A stretch of DNA of 12,308 bases from Cyanobacteria bacterium OH_SFB_17. GTDB lineage: Bacteria > Cyanobacteriota > Vampirovibrionia > Gastranaerophilales > Gastranaerophilaceae. This document shows, one piece after another, positions 5,393 through 12,308 of the stretch. The notes beneath the pieces were generated by a model. The model was given only the letters and a program-made list of their open reading frames with translations. It made no database searches and was not told the origin of the DNA. Positions within the stretch are counted from its first letter, which is position 1, and each line of letters starts with the position of its first letter. The DNA is taken from NCBI GenBank assembly GCA_023395735.1, contig JAEWYI010000021.1, forward strand, positions 1-12,308, written 5' to 3'. A program made the position numbers and the translations under genes.

Positions 5393-8300
5393 ATGTATAT
5401 AAAACAACTGGAAGTTGACAACTTTAAATCTTTTGCCAACAAAGTTGAAATCCCTTTATTAAAAGGATTTACGACAATTTCGGGGCCGAATGGTTCGGGC
5501 AAGAGTAATATCATAGACAGTATTTTGTTTGCTCTTGGGCTTTCTACGTCAAGAACGCTCAGGGCTGAAAAACTTTTTCATCTTATTTCCACTCATACAA
5601 AGAGAAATGATGCTATTGTAAAAGTTACTTTTTCTGAAACTGAAGATGGTCAAGACTTTACTATTGCAAGAAAAATTAAAAAATCTTCGCAAGGTTACAA
5701 TAGTATTTATTATCTAAATGACAAAGTTGCAACTTTAACCGAAATTCACACCCTGCTTGAAAAATATAATATTACTCCAAACAGCTATAACGTTATGATG
5801 CAAGGGGATGTTACAAGTATTACAAATTGTTCATCGACCGAGAGAAGAAAAATTATTGACGAAATTGCAGGTATTGCTGATTTTGACAGAAGAATTGATC
5901 AAGCAACAAACGAGCTTACGACAGTGGAGCAGAGAGTTGAAAAATCTTCGCTAATTTTGAGCGAGGTAGAAATTCGTCTTGAACAGCTCAAAGAAGAGCG
6001 CGAAGTCGCGTTAAAATATCAAAAACTAAAAGATGAAAAGACTTCGCTGGAAAGCCAAATCAGCACAGTCAAGTTTTTTGACTTAAAACGAAATCTTGAG
6101 CAGGCACACCAAAATATACTTGATTTTACAAAAAAGAAAAAACAGGAAGAGTCAAAGCACAAAGATTTAGAAGAACGATTAAATTTAATTAAGGCGAAAT
6201 ATACAGAAATTTCTGAGCTGGTAAAAGAAAAAGGTGAAGCTCAGCAGATTGAAATAAAAAAACAAGCGGAGGAAACAAAGGGTTCTATTGAAAGAAAACA
6301 ATCCGCAATGAATTATGCTGACAAGCAGATTCAAGATGGTCTAAAATCAATAGAAAATTCTAAAAACGGGATTGAAGTACAAAAACAAAAGATTAAAGAT
6401 ACAGAGTTAAAAATTCAGCTTAAAAAAGAGGAAATTCAAGGAATTGAGCTTAAAATTGCAGAAGAAAAGGCTAATCTCAAAAAAATTCTCGAAGAGATGA
6501 CTGGGCTGAATCAAACAGCTGATCAGCATATTGAAAAGAGAAATCTTTTAAGAAAAGAGCTTGAAGCGCTTCAGGACAAAGAAAATAATCTTATAAAAGA
6601 AAAATTGCCAATGGAGCTTGAAGTTTCAAGTTTGCAAAAAGAAGTCTCAGATGCAAAAGAGCAGATAGAAAAATTAACAGATTTTAAAAAGAACTTTGGT
6701 TCTAACAAAGATTTATTGAACACCCAAGTTGTTGAGTTGAAGCGTGAGATGGATGATTTGAAAATTGTTCAGCAGAACGCAATGCACGATTTGGATACAA
6801 CTAAAAATGAGCTTTCAGATGTAAATTATAACATTCAGATGGCTTACAGAAAAGTTTCTTCGATGGAAGCGATGAAAAGCGCTGCTGAGGAAGCAAATTT
6901 CGGACGCGCAATTGATACGGTTATGAATGCAAAACTTAAAGGGGTTCATGCTCCTTTGGTTAAGCTTGGAAAAGTTGATAAAGAATATTCTACAGCTTTA
7001 GAAATTGCTATTGGCGGAAGAATGACTCATGTTGTCGTTGATGATGAGCATGTTGGCTCTGTTGCGATTGAGCTTTTGAAATCTTCAAATGCAGGCCGTG
7101 CAACTTTTATCCCGTTAAACAAAATCCAAAAAGCTCCTTCCAAGCTTTCTTTGCCGAAAGAAAAGGGGGTTGTGGATTATGCAATAAACCTTATAGATTT
7201 TGATGATAAATACCTCAACGCTTTTTATTATGCAGTCGGTGACACTCTTGTTGTAGAGGATTTGGCTTGTGCAAAAAAACTCATGGGCAGATACAGAGTT
7301 GTGACTTTAAACGGTGAAATAATCGAAAAATCAGGATCGATGACTGGGGGTTCAGTTAGAAAGACCGGCTTGAAATTCAGTCAAAACGAAGACGAAGAGC
7401 TTGATAAATTTAAAATTAAACTTAAAGAAATGGAGCAGCAGTCAAGAGAACTTGAAAGCAAGAGAATTTCTTTGGAGAAAAAGCTTGAAGATGTCAGGGT
7501 GAATTATTCAAACACAATGACTGAATACAACAAAGCTAATATGGAACTTTCTAATTTGATGAAAAATTCTGAAGATAATGAAAAACTTATCGCTGAAAAA
7601 GAAGATTTCATAAAAATTACGGAACCAAAAATCGATTCCATATCCAAAAAACTTGATAAAATGGAAGAGACTCACATTGAATTGACCGAAAAAATTCAAG
7701 CTTCGCAAGAAGAAATCCAAAAAGTCGAAGCGTTGATTAATGACGAAGACTTAAAAGACTTGAAAGAAAAAACAGAAAGCGTCGAGTTTGAGATTAAAAG
7801 ATTGAATACAAATCTTACAAATGCAAACAATGATTTGTCTGAATTCGGAAGAGAAATAGCTTTCTTTAACAACCTTATAGAAACTAAAGAAGAAGAAATT
7901 GTCAATATCAAGAAAAATAATGAGACTCTTGAAAAAGACAAAGTAGTTTATGCTAAAGAAGTTGAAGAGTTGAAAATTCAGCTGGAAAAATTGGAAGAAC
8001 AGATTGCCGAAATTACAGAAAAATTAGGCGAGCTTTTGAAACAGCGTGACGATATCAATAATGAGTTGATGGAGTTAGAAAAACAAAAACACCTTCATTC
8101 TTCAGACATCGAAAGAATTTCAGAGCAGATAGAATCTTTTAAATCCCGTCGTAGAGAGCTTGAACCTCAACTTGAAACAGCAAAAACAGAGTTGGAAGAA
8201 ACAGGTATAGAGATTGCAAAATTAGAACCAGTTACTATCTCAATTGAAGAAATTACTGCTAAAATCAGCCGTTTGGAAAAAAGGATGGAAGATTTAGGTC

Positions 8301-8887
8301 TTGTTAACATGCGAGCTTTGACAGCGTATGATGAAGTTTTGGCTCGTCAGCAGGAATTGAAGACACAAATCGAAACGCTTTCTTCAGAGAGAAAACAGAT
8401 TTTGGAAAGAATGCAGGGCTACGAACAGCTTAAAAAAGAAACGTTTATGAAAACATACAATAATATAAACGAAAACTTTAAAGATGTTTTCCATAGGCTT
8501 TCAGACGGGGAAGGAACGCTTGTTCTTGAAAATGAAGAAGACCCATTGTCTGGAGGGCTTACGATTGAGGCACAGCCTCGTGATAAGAAAAAACAAAGAC
8601 TCGAAGGTATGTCAGGTGGCGAAAAATCTTTGACAGCGCTTGCTTTTGTCTTTTCAATCCAAAGATATATGCCTGCTCCATTTTACGCATTTGACGAGGT
8701 GGATATGCACCTTGACGGGATTAATGTGGAAAAACTTGCAGAAATGGTTAAATATCAGGCTCAAGATACGCAATTCATTGTTGTATCTTTGCGTAAACCG
8801 ATGATTGAATCAGCAAACCGAACAATCGGAGTTACGCAAAAAGAAAAAGGAATTACACGAGTTACAGGAGTAAAACTCAGAGATTAG
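5393..8887 (+). CDS. smc: Chromosome segregation/condensation ATPase SMC
   Basis: A 1164-residue protein of normal SMC length that forms the ATP-driven arms of condensin and acts on the nucleoid. The N-terminal head starts MYIKQLEVDNFKSF, with Walker A GPNGSGKS at 31-38. A long coiled coil runs to about 500. The hinge lies at about 512-655 (GVHAPLVKLGKVD through EKSGSMTGGS). A second coiled coil continues to about 1000. The C-terminal head has the signature MSGGEKS (from M1073) and Walker B FYAFDEVDMHLDG (D1101, catalytic E1102). The D-loop and the following QFIVVSLRKPMIE resemble cyanobacterial SMC. An in-frame TTG at 5366 would add nine residues. ATG 5393 is preferred because SMC proteins begin here, and a weak GGGATAGAG precedes it. 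It heads an operon with scpA, scpB and a metalloprotease gene. Confidence 0.97.
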   Translation: MYIKQLEVDNFKSFANKVEIPLLKGFTTISGPNGSGKSNIIDSILFALGLSTSRTLRAEKLFHLISTHTKRNDAIVKVTFSETEDGQDFTIARKIKKSSQGYNSIYYLNDKVATLTEIHTLLEKYNITPNSYNVMMQGDVTSITNCSSTERRKIIDEIAGIADFDRRIDQATNELTTVEQRVEKSSLILSEVEIRLEQLKEEREVALKYQKLKDEKTSLESQISTVKFFDLKRNLEQAHQNILDFTKKKKQEESKHKDLEERLNLIKAKYTEISELVKEKGEAQQIEIKKQAEETKGSIERKQSAMNYADKQIQDGLKSIENSKNGIEVQKQKIKDTELKIQLKKEEIQGIELKIAEEKANLKKILEEMTGLNQTADQHIEKRNLLRKELEALQDKENNLIKEKLPMELEVSSLQKEVSDAKEQIEKLTDFKKNFGSNKDLLNTQVVELKREMDDLKIVQQNAMHDLDTTKNELSDVNYNIQMAYRKVSSMEAMKSAAEEANFGRAIDTVMNAKLKGVHAPLVKLGKVDKEYSTALEIAIGGRMTHVVVDDEHVGSVAIELLKSSNAGRATFIPLNKIQKAPSKLSLPKEKGVVDYAINLIDFDDKYLNAFYYAVGDTLVVEDLACAKKLMGRYRVVTLNGEIIEKSGSMTGGSVRKTGLKFSQNEDEELDKFKIKLKEMEQQSRELESKRISLEKKLEDVRVNYSNTMTEYNKANMELSNLMKNSEDNEKLIAEKEDFIKITEPKIDSISKKLDKMEETHIELTEKIQASQEEIQKVEALINDEDLKDLKEKTESVEFEIKRLNTNLTNANNDLSEFGREIAFFNNLIETKEEEIVNIKKNNETLEKDKVVYAKEVEELKIQLEKLEEQIAEITEKLGELLKQRDDINNELMELEKQKHLHSSDIERISEQIESFKSRRRELEPQLETAKTELEETGIEIAKLEPVTISIEEITAKISRLEKRMEDLGLVNMRALTAYDEVLARQQELKTQIETLSSERKQILERMQGYEQLKKETFMKTYNNINENFKDVFHRLSDGEGTLVLENEEDPLSGGLTIEAQPRDKKKQRLEGMSGGEKSLTALAFVFSIQRYMPAPFYAFDEVDMHLDGINVEKLAEMVKYQAQDTQFIVVSLRKPMIESANRTIGVTQKEKGITRVTGVKLRD

Positions 8888-8925
8888 GGTTTATAATAAT
8901 ATAATAAAAAGGAAAAATTAAGTTG

Positions 8926-9292
8926 ATGGTAGAGACACCAATAGAGCTAATCGAAAATAAAATTTATATTATCCGCGGGCAGAAAGTTATGCTGGATAAG
9001 GATTTGGCTTGGCTTTATGAAGTGGAAACGAAAAATTTAAATCAAGCGGTTAAGCGGAATATAGAAAGATTTCCCGAAGATTTTATGTTTCAATTGACCA
9101 AAGAAGAATGGGAAGGTTTGAAATCACAATTTGTGACTTCAAAAAAAGAAAAGACAAGAGGCGGCCAAAGATATATGCCTTATGCTTGTAAATTATGCAA
9201 AAGAGAATAATTTGGAATTGGAAGAAATATACAAACAATTGGATTATTTAAAAGATGTAACCAAACCTAAAAAAACAGGATTTAAAATATAA
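8926..9292 (+). pseudogene. Broken ORF6N-domain (phage antirepressor-type) gene
   Basis: The first 87 codons encode a good ORF6N DNA-binding domain: ELIENKIYIIRGQKVMLDKD, AVKRNIERFPEDFMFQLTKE and GGQRYMPYA. In intact relatives PYA is followed by FTEQGVAML. Here the frame instead runs CKLCKRE and stops at 9210. In the +1 frame from about 9182 the DNA reads MLVNYAKENNLELEEIYK, then QLDYLKDVTKPKKTGFKI and a stop at 9290-9292, which resembles the usual C-terminal tail of this family. So the middle of the gene is missing and the two ends are joined out of frame. A TTG at 8923 is an alternative start; AAAAGGA (8907-8913) is the ribosome binding site. ORF6N proteins are common in phages and mobile DNA. 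The 94-residue N-terminal fragment could still be made and bind DNA. It sits between smc and scpA. Confidence 0.75.
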
Positions 9293-9360
9293 AAATAATA
9301 TAGCAAAAAATAATATTTACGGGATTTACAATAACTAAGGGATAGTTGAAGGAAAAAAGA

Positions 9361-10182
9361 GTGTCAGAAGCAATTGATTACAGTTTAATAGAGACATCAC
9401 AGCAAAAGGCTGAAGGAAGCGAGTTTAATTTTGTTTCCGTGAATCCTCTTACACAAGAGATGGACGGGATTGAAATACTTGTTTCTATGGCGAAAACTGG
9501 CAAGCTGAATCCGTGGAATATTGACATTGTCGATGTTACGGATAAATATCTTGCGCATCTATTTCAGATGAAAGCCCAAAACCTCAGACTTACAGGCAGA
9601 ACTCTTTTGTTCGCAGCAATTCTTTTAAAATTAAAATCGAATGTTTTAGAAAATATTGATTTAACAGAATTTGATCAAAACAAAGATGAGTTTGATGAGT
9701 ATGAATTAAATGATGATTTTAACGCTGATTACGAAGAAGATTATCCGACTAACAATGTTGTTTCTATCGACGAAGTTTTACAAAGAAGAACAAGCGTAAG
9801 GCTAAACAGAAACCGCGTTGTTACATTGAAAGACTTGATTCGTCAGTTAGAATTTTATGAAATGATTGACAAAAAGCAGTCTTTAAAAAATGCTCACGAG
9901 CGTGCAAAAAGAAGGGTTCGCTCATACGCCAACTTGAGCGCGGATGACATTGTAAACCTTGCTCACGATGAGTATATTGAGGATGGGGTTCAAAGATTAA
10001 AAGAAAATTTAGAGCAGATTTTTATCAAAGAAGACAGAATTGAGCTTAACGAGTTGACTCTTCTGGGTATGGATAAAATATCTGCGTATATTTCGCTTTT
10101 GTTTTTGGCTGCAGAATCTGATTATGAACTTGTCCAAGATGAATTTTATTCCAACTTGTACGTAGTCAGAGGGATTGCTTGA
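9361..10182 (+). CDS. scpA: Segregation and condensation protein A (kleisin subunit)
   Basis: A kleisin of 273 residues that bridges the heads of the Smc dimer and binds ScpB. The N-terminal helical domain has the family hallmark LVSMAKTGKLNPWNIDIVDV (40-59), then DKYLAHLFQM and LTGRTLLFAAILLKLKS. The C-terminal winged-helix part, ISAYISLLFLAAESDYELVQ (240-259) and what follows, binds the Smc cap. In between is a very acidic linker (about 101-135, many Asp and Glu, for example DEFDEYELNDDFNADYEEDY). The GTG at 9361 is chosen because AAGGA (9349-9353) is 7 bases upstream; a TTG at 9346 with AAGGGA before it is possible and would add five residues. It is separated from smc by the ORF6N remnant and from scpB by 40 bases. 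Confidence 0.93.
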   Translation: MSEAIDYSLIETSQQKAEGSEFNFVSVNPLTQEMDGIEILVSMAKTGKLNPWNIDIVDVTDKYLAHLFQMKAQNLRLTGRTLLFAAILLKLKSNVLENIDLTEFDQNKDEFDEYELNDDFNADYEEDYPTNNVVSIDEVLQRRTSVRLNRNRVVTLKDLIRQLEFYEMIDKKQSLKNAHERAKRRVRSYANLSADDIVNLAHDEYIEDGVQRLKENLEQIFIKEDRIELNELTLLGMDKISAYISLLFLAAESDYELVQDEFYSNLYVVRGIA

Positions 10183-10222
10183 TATTACAAAACCGATTAA
10201 ATAGGTTTTAAAGGATAGAAAA

Positions 10223-10756
10223 ATGGAATTACAAGAATTAAAATCAAGAATTGAAGCTGTTTTATTTACTACTGCAAAAGCATTGCAGGTAAAAGAGATT
10301 GCAGAAATTTTGGGAAGTGAGCCAGAGCCTACAGAAGAAGCTTTGTTGGAGCTTATAATGGATTATTCGGCAAGAGACGGCGCGCTTGAGATTGATGATG
10401 AGGACGGTTATATTCTTCAAGTTAAGCTTGAGCATATGGACATTGTGGAAAAACTTTGTCCTGTTGAGCTAAAACCTTCAGTGCTAAAGACTTTAACGGT
10501 TATAGCATTGAAAGAACCTATTCGTCAGTCTTATTTGAAAGATCTTAGGGGCTCAAACGCCTACGAGCATGTTCAGGAGCTTGTGGAAAAAGGACTTATT
10601 TCAAAAAACAGGGATAAAAATGGGCGTTCGTTTAATATAAGAACTACTCAAAAATTTAATGAATATTTTAAACTTAAAGGCGATGCCAAAGCTCTTGCGA
10701 GAATTTTGGAAATCGAAAAAGGGGTAAAGGATTCTGATGAAGACAACAAGTTATAA
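10223..10756 (+). CDS. scpB: Segregation and condensation protein B
   Basis: A 177-residue protein with two winged-helix domains, which acts as a dimer on ScpA in the condensin complex. The first domain (about 1-85) begins MELQELKSRIEAVLFTTAKA, close to the family start LKxxIEAxLF. The second contains the conserved core LKTLTVIALKEPIRQSYLKD (residues about 88-107), LRGSNAYEHVQELVEKGLI and a C-terminal TTQKFNEYFKL, equivalent to the family's T..F..YFGL. Length and motifs are normal. AAAGGA (10210-10215) is 7 bases before the ATG. Its last 20 bases overlap the start of the metalloprotease gene, so the two are probably translationally coupled. Confidence 0.94.
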   Translation: MELQELKSRIEAVLFTTAKALQVKEIAEILGSEPEPTEEALLELIMDYSARDGALEIDDEDGYILQVKLEHMDIVEKLCPVELKPSVLKTLTVIALKEPIRQSYLKDLRGSNAYEHVQELVEKGLISKNRDKNGRSFNIRTTQKFNEYFKLKGDAKALARILEIEKGVKDSDEDNKL

Positions 10757-12248
10757 AAGAGTTTTAGCAGTTACTTTATCTGTTTTTTTAGCATTTTTTT
10801 TATATGTGTTTTTAAAGTTGTTGCCTGATATATATACTAATATGGGTAAAGAAAATTATGAAGCTCATAATTATTCTCAGGCTGCAAAAAACTTGAAATT
10901 TGCGTTGAATTTTAATTTTAAAAATACAGAAGCAAGATATTATTACGTTCAATCTTTGTTGAAAATGCCTATTACGTTAGAGGTTCAAAAAGAACTTTTT
11001 GAGATTACCCAAGCAAATCTTTCTGATAGTGCTGATTTAATTGCACAAAGGCAAATTTCTAAATGGAGAAATCAAATAATTTCTAAAGTTGGCGAAAATT
11101 ATATCGAAAAAGTTCCTATGGACAGTATGATTGTGCGTTGGGATAGTGCAAAAATGCCTTTGAAAATCTATTTTAAAGATTTTAATTCGGCTCCGTCTTA
11201 TTATCAGGGACAAATCCAAAAAGCGTTTGCTCAGTGGCAGTTTACGGGTGTTGTTTCGTTTGATTTTGTGCAAAATGAAAAAGACGCGAATATTGTGATT
11301 GCGCTTCAGCCATTAGCAAGCGCGAATTGCAGCGGTGCGGATTGCAAATATGTTGTCGCATATACTACGCCGGAGGTTAATGGCGATATTTTGCAAAAAA
11401 TGACGATAACTTTTTATAATTCTAACGCTTTTAACAAACCTTTTAGCCAAAGAGAAGTTTATAATACGGCATTGCATGAAATAGGCCATTCTTTGGGGAT
11501 TATGGGGCATAGCGAGGCTCGTGGCGATATTATGTTTATGGAGACCAATCAGGATGCTTTGTCAGATGATTTTAGAAACGAAGTTCAAAAGATTTCTCAG
11601 TCTGACATAAACACTTTGAGCCTTTTGTATAAGTTGACTCCTGAGATTACCAATACATCTGTTGACAAATTTAATACCAGCAGACAGTTTTATGCGCCTA
11701 TTGTTTTGGGCAGTGATGAGTTAATTAATTCAAGAAAAATCGAAGAGGCTCAAAAATATATAGAAGCTGCGCCGAATTTGCCAAACGGATATATTGACTT
11801 GTCGGCTGCTTATTCTGAGCTGAAGGAATATGCAAAAGCGATAGATGCTTTGAATAAGGCTTATGATGTTGCTTCAAACGATATGGAAAGATTTGCGATT
11901 AATTACAACTTGGCAATAATTTATACAAGAGTTGAAGATTGGAATATGGCATTGGATTTTGCGCAAAAAGCAAAATCGCTTCAAAACGATTCAGAGGTAG
12001 ACGGGCTTATAGCTTCTATATATTTCAATAAGGGCGAGAGGAATAAGGCAAAAGCTTTGTATGAAGAAAGTCTTGCTAAAAATCCTTCAAATACGATAGA
12101 TGCAGTCAATCTGGCAAGGATTTACTTAAAAGATTTTAATTTGGCAGGGGCGGGGAAGACATTGAACAAGTTGATTTCTGCAAATCCCGAGGCCGCAAAT
12201 GATTCAAGAGTAAAGGCTTTTGGCTTGATTACTTTTTTGTTTAGATAA
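10737..12248 (+). CDS. Membrane-anchored matrixin-like zinc metalloprotease with TPR repeats
   Basis: A 503-residue protein. Residues 8-29 form one hydrophobic helix after a basic N-terminus, predicting an inner-membrane anchor with the rest outside the cytoplasm. A TPR-like helix pair follows (35-64). The protease domain (about 130-300) opens with RWDSAKMPLKIYF and carries HEIGHSLGIMGHS (H247, E248, H251, H258). A likely Met-turn DIMFM follows (M266). Cys198 and Cys203 could form a disulfide. The C-terminal part (about 330-490) has around four TPR units, such as AAYSELKEYAKAIDALNKAY and ASIYFNKGERNKAKALYEES. The family pattern is HExxHxxGxxH; here one extra residue precedes the third His. 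The start is supported by AAAGGA (10726-10731). It overlaps scpB by 20 bases and is the last gene of the condensin operon. The substrate is unknown. Confidence 0.85.
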   Translation: MKTTSYKRVLAVTLSVFLAFFLYVFLKLLPDIYTNMGKENYEAHNYSQAAKNLKFALNFNFKNTEARYYYVQSLLKMPITLEVQKELFEITQANLSDSADLIAQRQISKWRNQIISKVGENYIEKVPMDSMIVRWDSAKMPLKIYFKDFNSAPSYYQGQIQKAFAQWQFTGVVSFDFVQNEKDANIVIALQPLASANCSGADCKYVVAYTTPEVNGDILQKMTITFYNSNAFNKPFSQREVYNTALHEIGHSLGIMGHSEARGDIMFMETNQDALSDDFRNEVQKISQSDINTLSLLYKLTPEITNTSVDKFNTSRQFYAPIVLGSDELINSRKIEEAQKYIEAAPNLPNGYIDLSAAYSELKEYAKAIDALNKAYDVASNDMERFAINYNLAIIYTRVEDWNMALDFAQKAKSLQNDSEVDGLIASIYFNKGERNKAKALYEESLAKNPSNTIDAVNLARIYLKDFNLAGAGKTLNKLISANPEAANDSRVKAFGLITFLFR

Positions 12249-12257
12249 AATTGAAAC

Positions 12258-12308
12258 CTATACGATTTCAAAGATGTCGCAAATAGAACATTCTAGGGCT
12301 TTGCAGAG
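12258..12308 (-). CDS. C-terminal end of an XRE-type HTH regulator (cut by window edge)
   Basis: Only 16 codons and a TAG stop are inside the window. They read LCKALECSICDIFEIV, which matches the end of small Cro/CI-type HTH domains, where a helix like LCKAL is followed by a turn and D-[IL]-F-E. It converges on the metalloprotease gene with only nine bases between the two stops and no visible terminator. The fragment is short, so the family is likely but not certain. Confidence 0.55.
   Translation of the reverse strand, partial: LCKALECSICDIFEIV

Noticed and set aside
8892..8905. Two TATAAT sequences after smc, possible internal promoter
   Set aside because: No -35 element lies at 16-18 bases from either, and the spacer is almost pure A/T, so the hexamers are likely chance.
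10189..10209. Inverted repeat AAAACC-N9-GGTTTT between scpA and scpB
   Set aside because: A 6-bp weak stem with a large loop and no T-run; it is too weak for a terminator and could at most affect access to the scpB ribosome binding site.
1..12308. Search for CRISPR arrays, tRNA/rRNA genes, transposases, integrases, toxin-antitoxin pairs or defence clusters
   Set aside because: Nothing convincing by eye. The only mobile-DNA trace is the ORF6N remnant. A tRNA or covariance-model search would settle small RNAs.

Overview
AT-rich window that looks like a piece of a non-photosynthetic relative of Cyanobacteria (Melainabacteria/Vampirovibrionia, probably a gut Gastranaerophilales). This placement is an inference. 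The strongest clue is the SMC C-terminus, whose Walker B/D-loop (FDEVDMHLDG) and VVSLRKPMIE tail match the cyanobacterial style and not the usual DEVDAALD form. The class III prepilin with an AFTLVE cleavage site, the small XRE regulators and the low GC content also fit. No phylogeny could be run.

Left part (1-1196): a type IV-pilin-like/pseudopilin gene runs off the left edge on the minus strand. It is transcribed divergently from a small XRE-family regulator. Both promoters use the same -35 region, and a short inverted repeat sits exactly on it.

Minus-strand block (1179-4118): ribE (riboflavin synthase), ribBA (bifunctional, 4-bp ATGA overlap) and a two-domain GNAT acetyltransferase form an apparent operon. 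Its promoter lies so close to the ribE ATG that the mRNA is predicted to be leaderless. No FMN riboswitch is visible.

Middle (4264-5276): two plus-strand genes of unknown function. One encodes a 180-residue Ser/Gln/Ala-rich protein with an internal repeat. The other encodes an 88-residue protein with a very good ribosome binding site. A perfect 18-bp hairpin (probable terminator) separates them.

Right part (5301-12248): a condensin operon with a near-consensus promoter, containing smc, a broken ORF6N-domain gene, scpA, scpB and a membrane-anchored TPR/matrixin-like metalloprotease whose start overlaps the end of scpB. Smc, ScpA and ScpB together form the chromosome-organising condensin. The ORF6N gene is an apparent insertion that has since suffered an internal deletion. 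The protease is cotranscribed with condensin, and its zinc motif has one extra residue before the third histidine. The last 51 bases hold the C-terminal end of another XRE-type regulator on the minus strand.

I found no rRNA, tRNA, CRISPR array, complete mobile element or obvious new defence system. The most unusual items are the ORF6N remnant inside the condensin operon, the odd metalloprotease, the divergent pilin/regulator switch and the leaderless rib operon.
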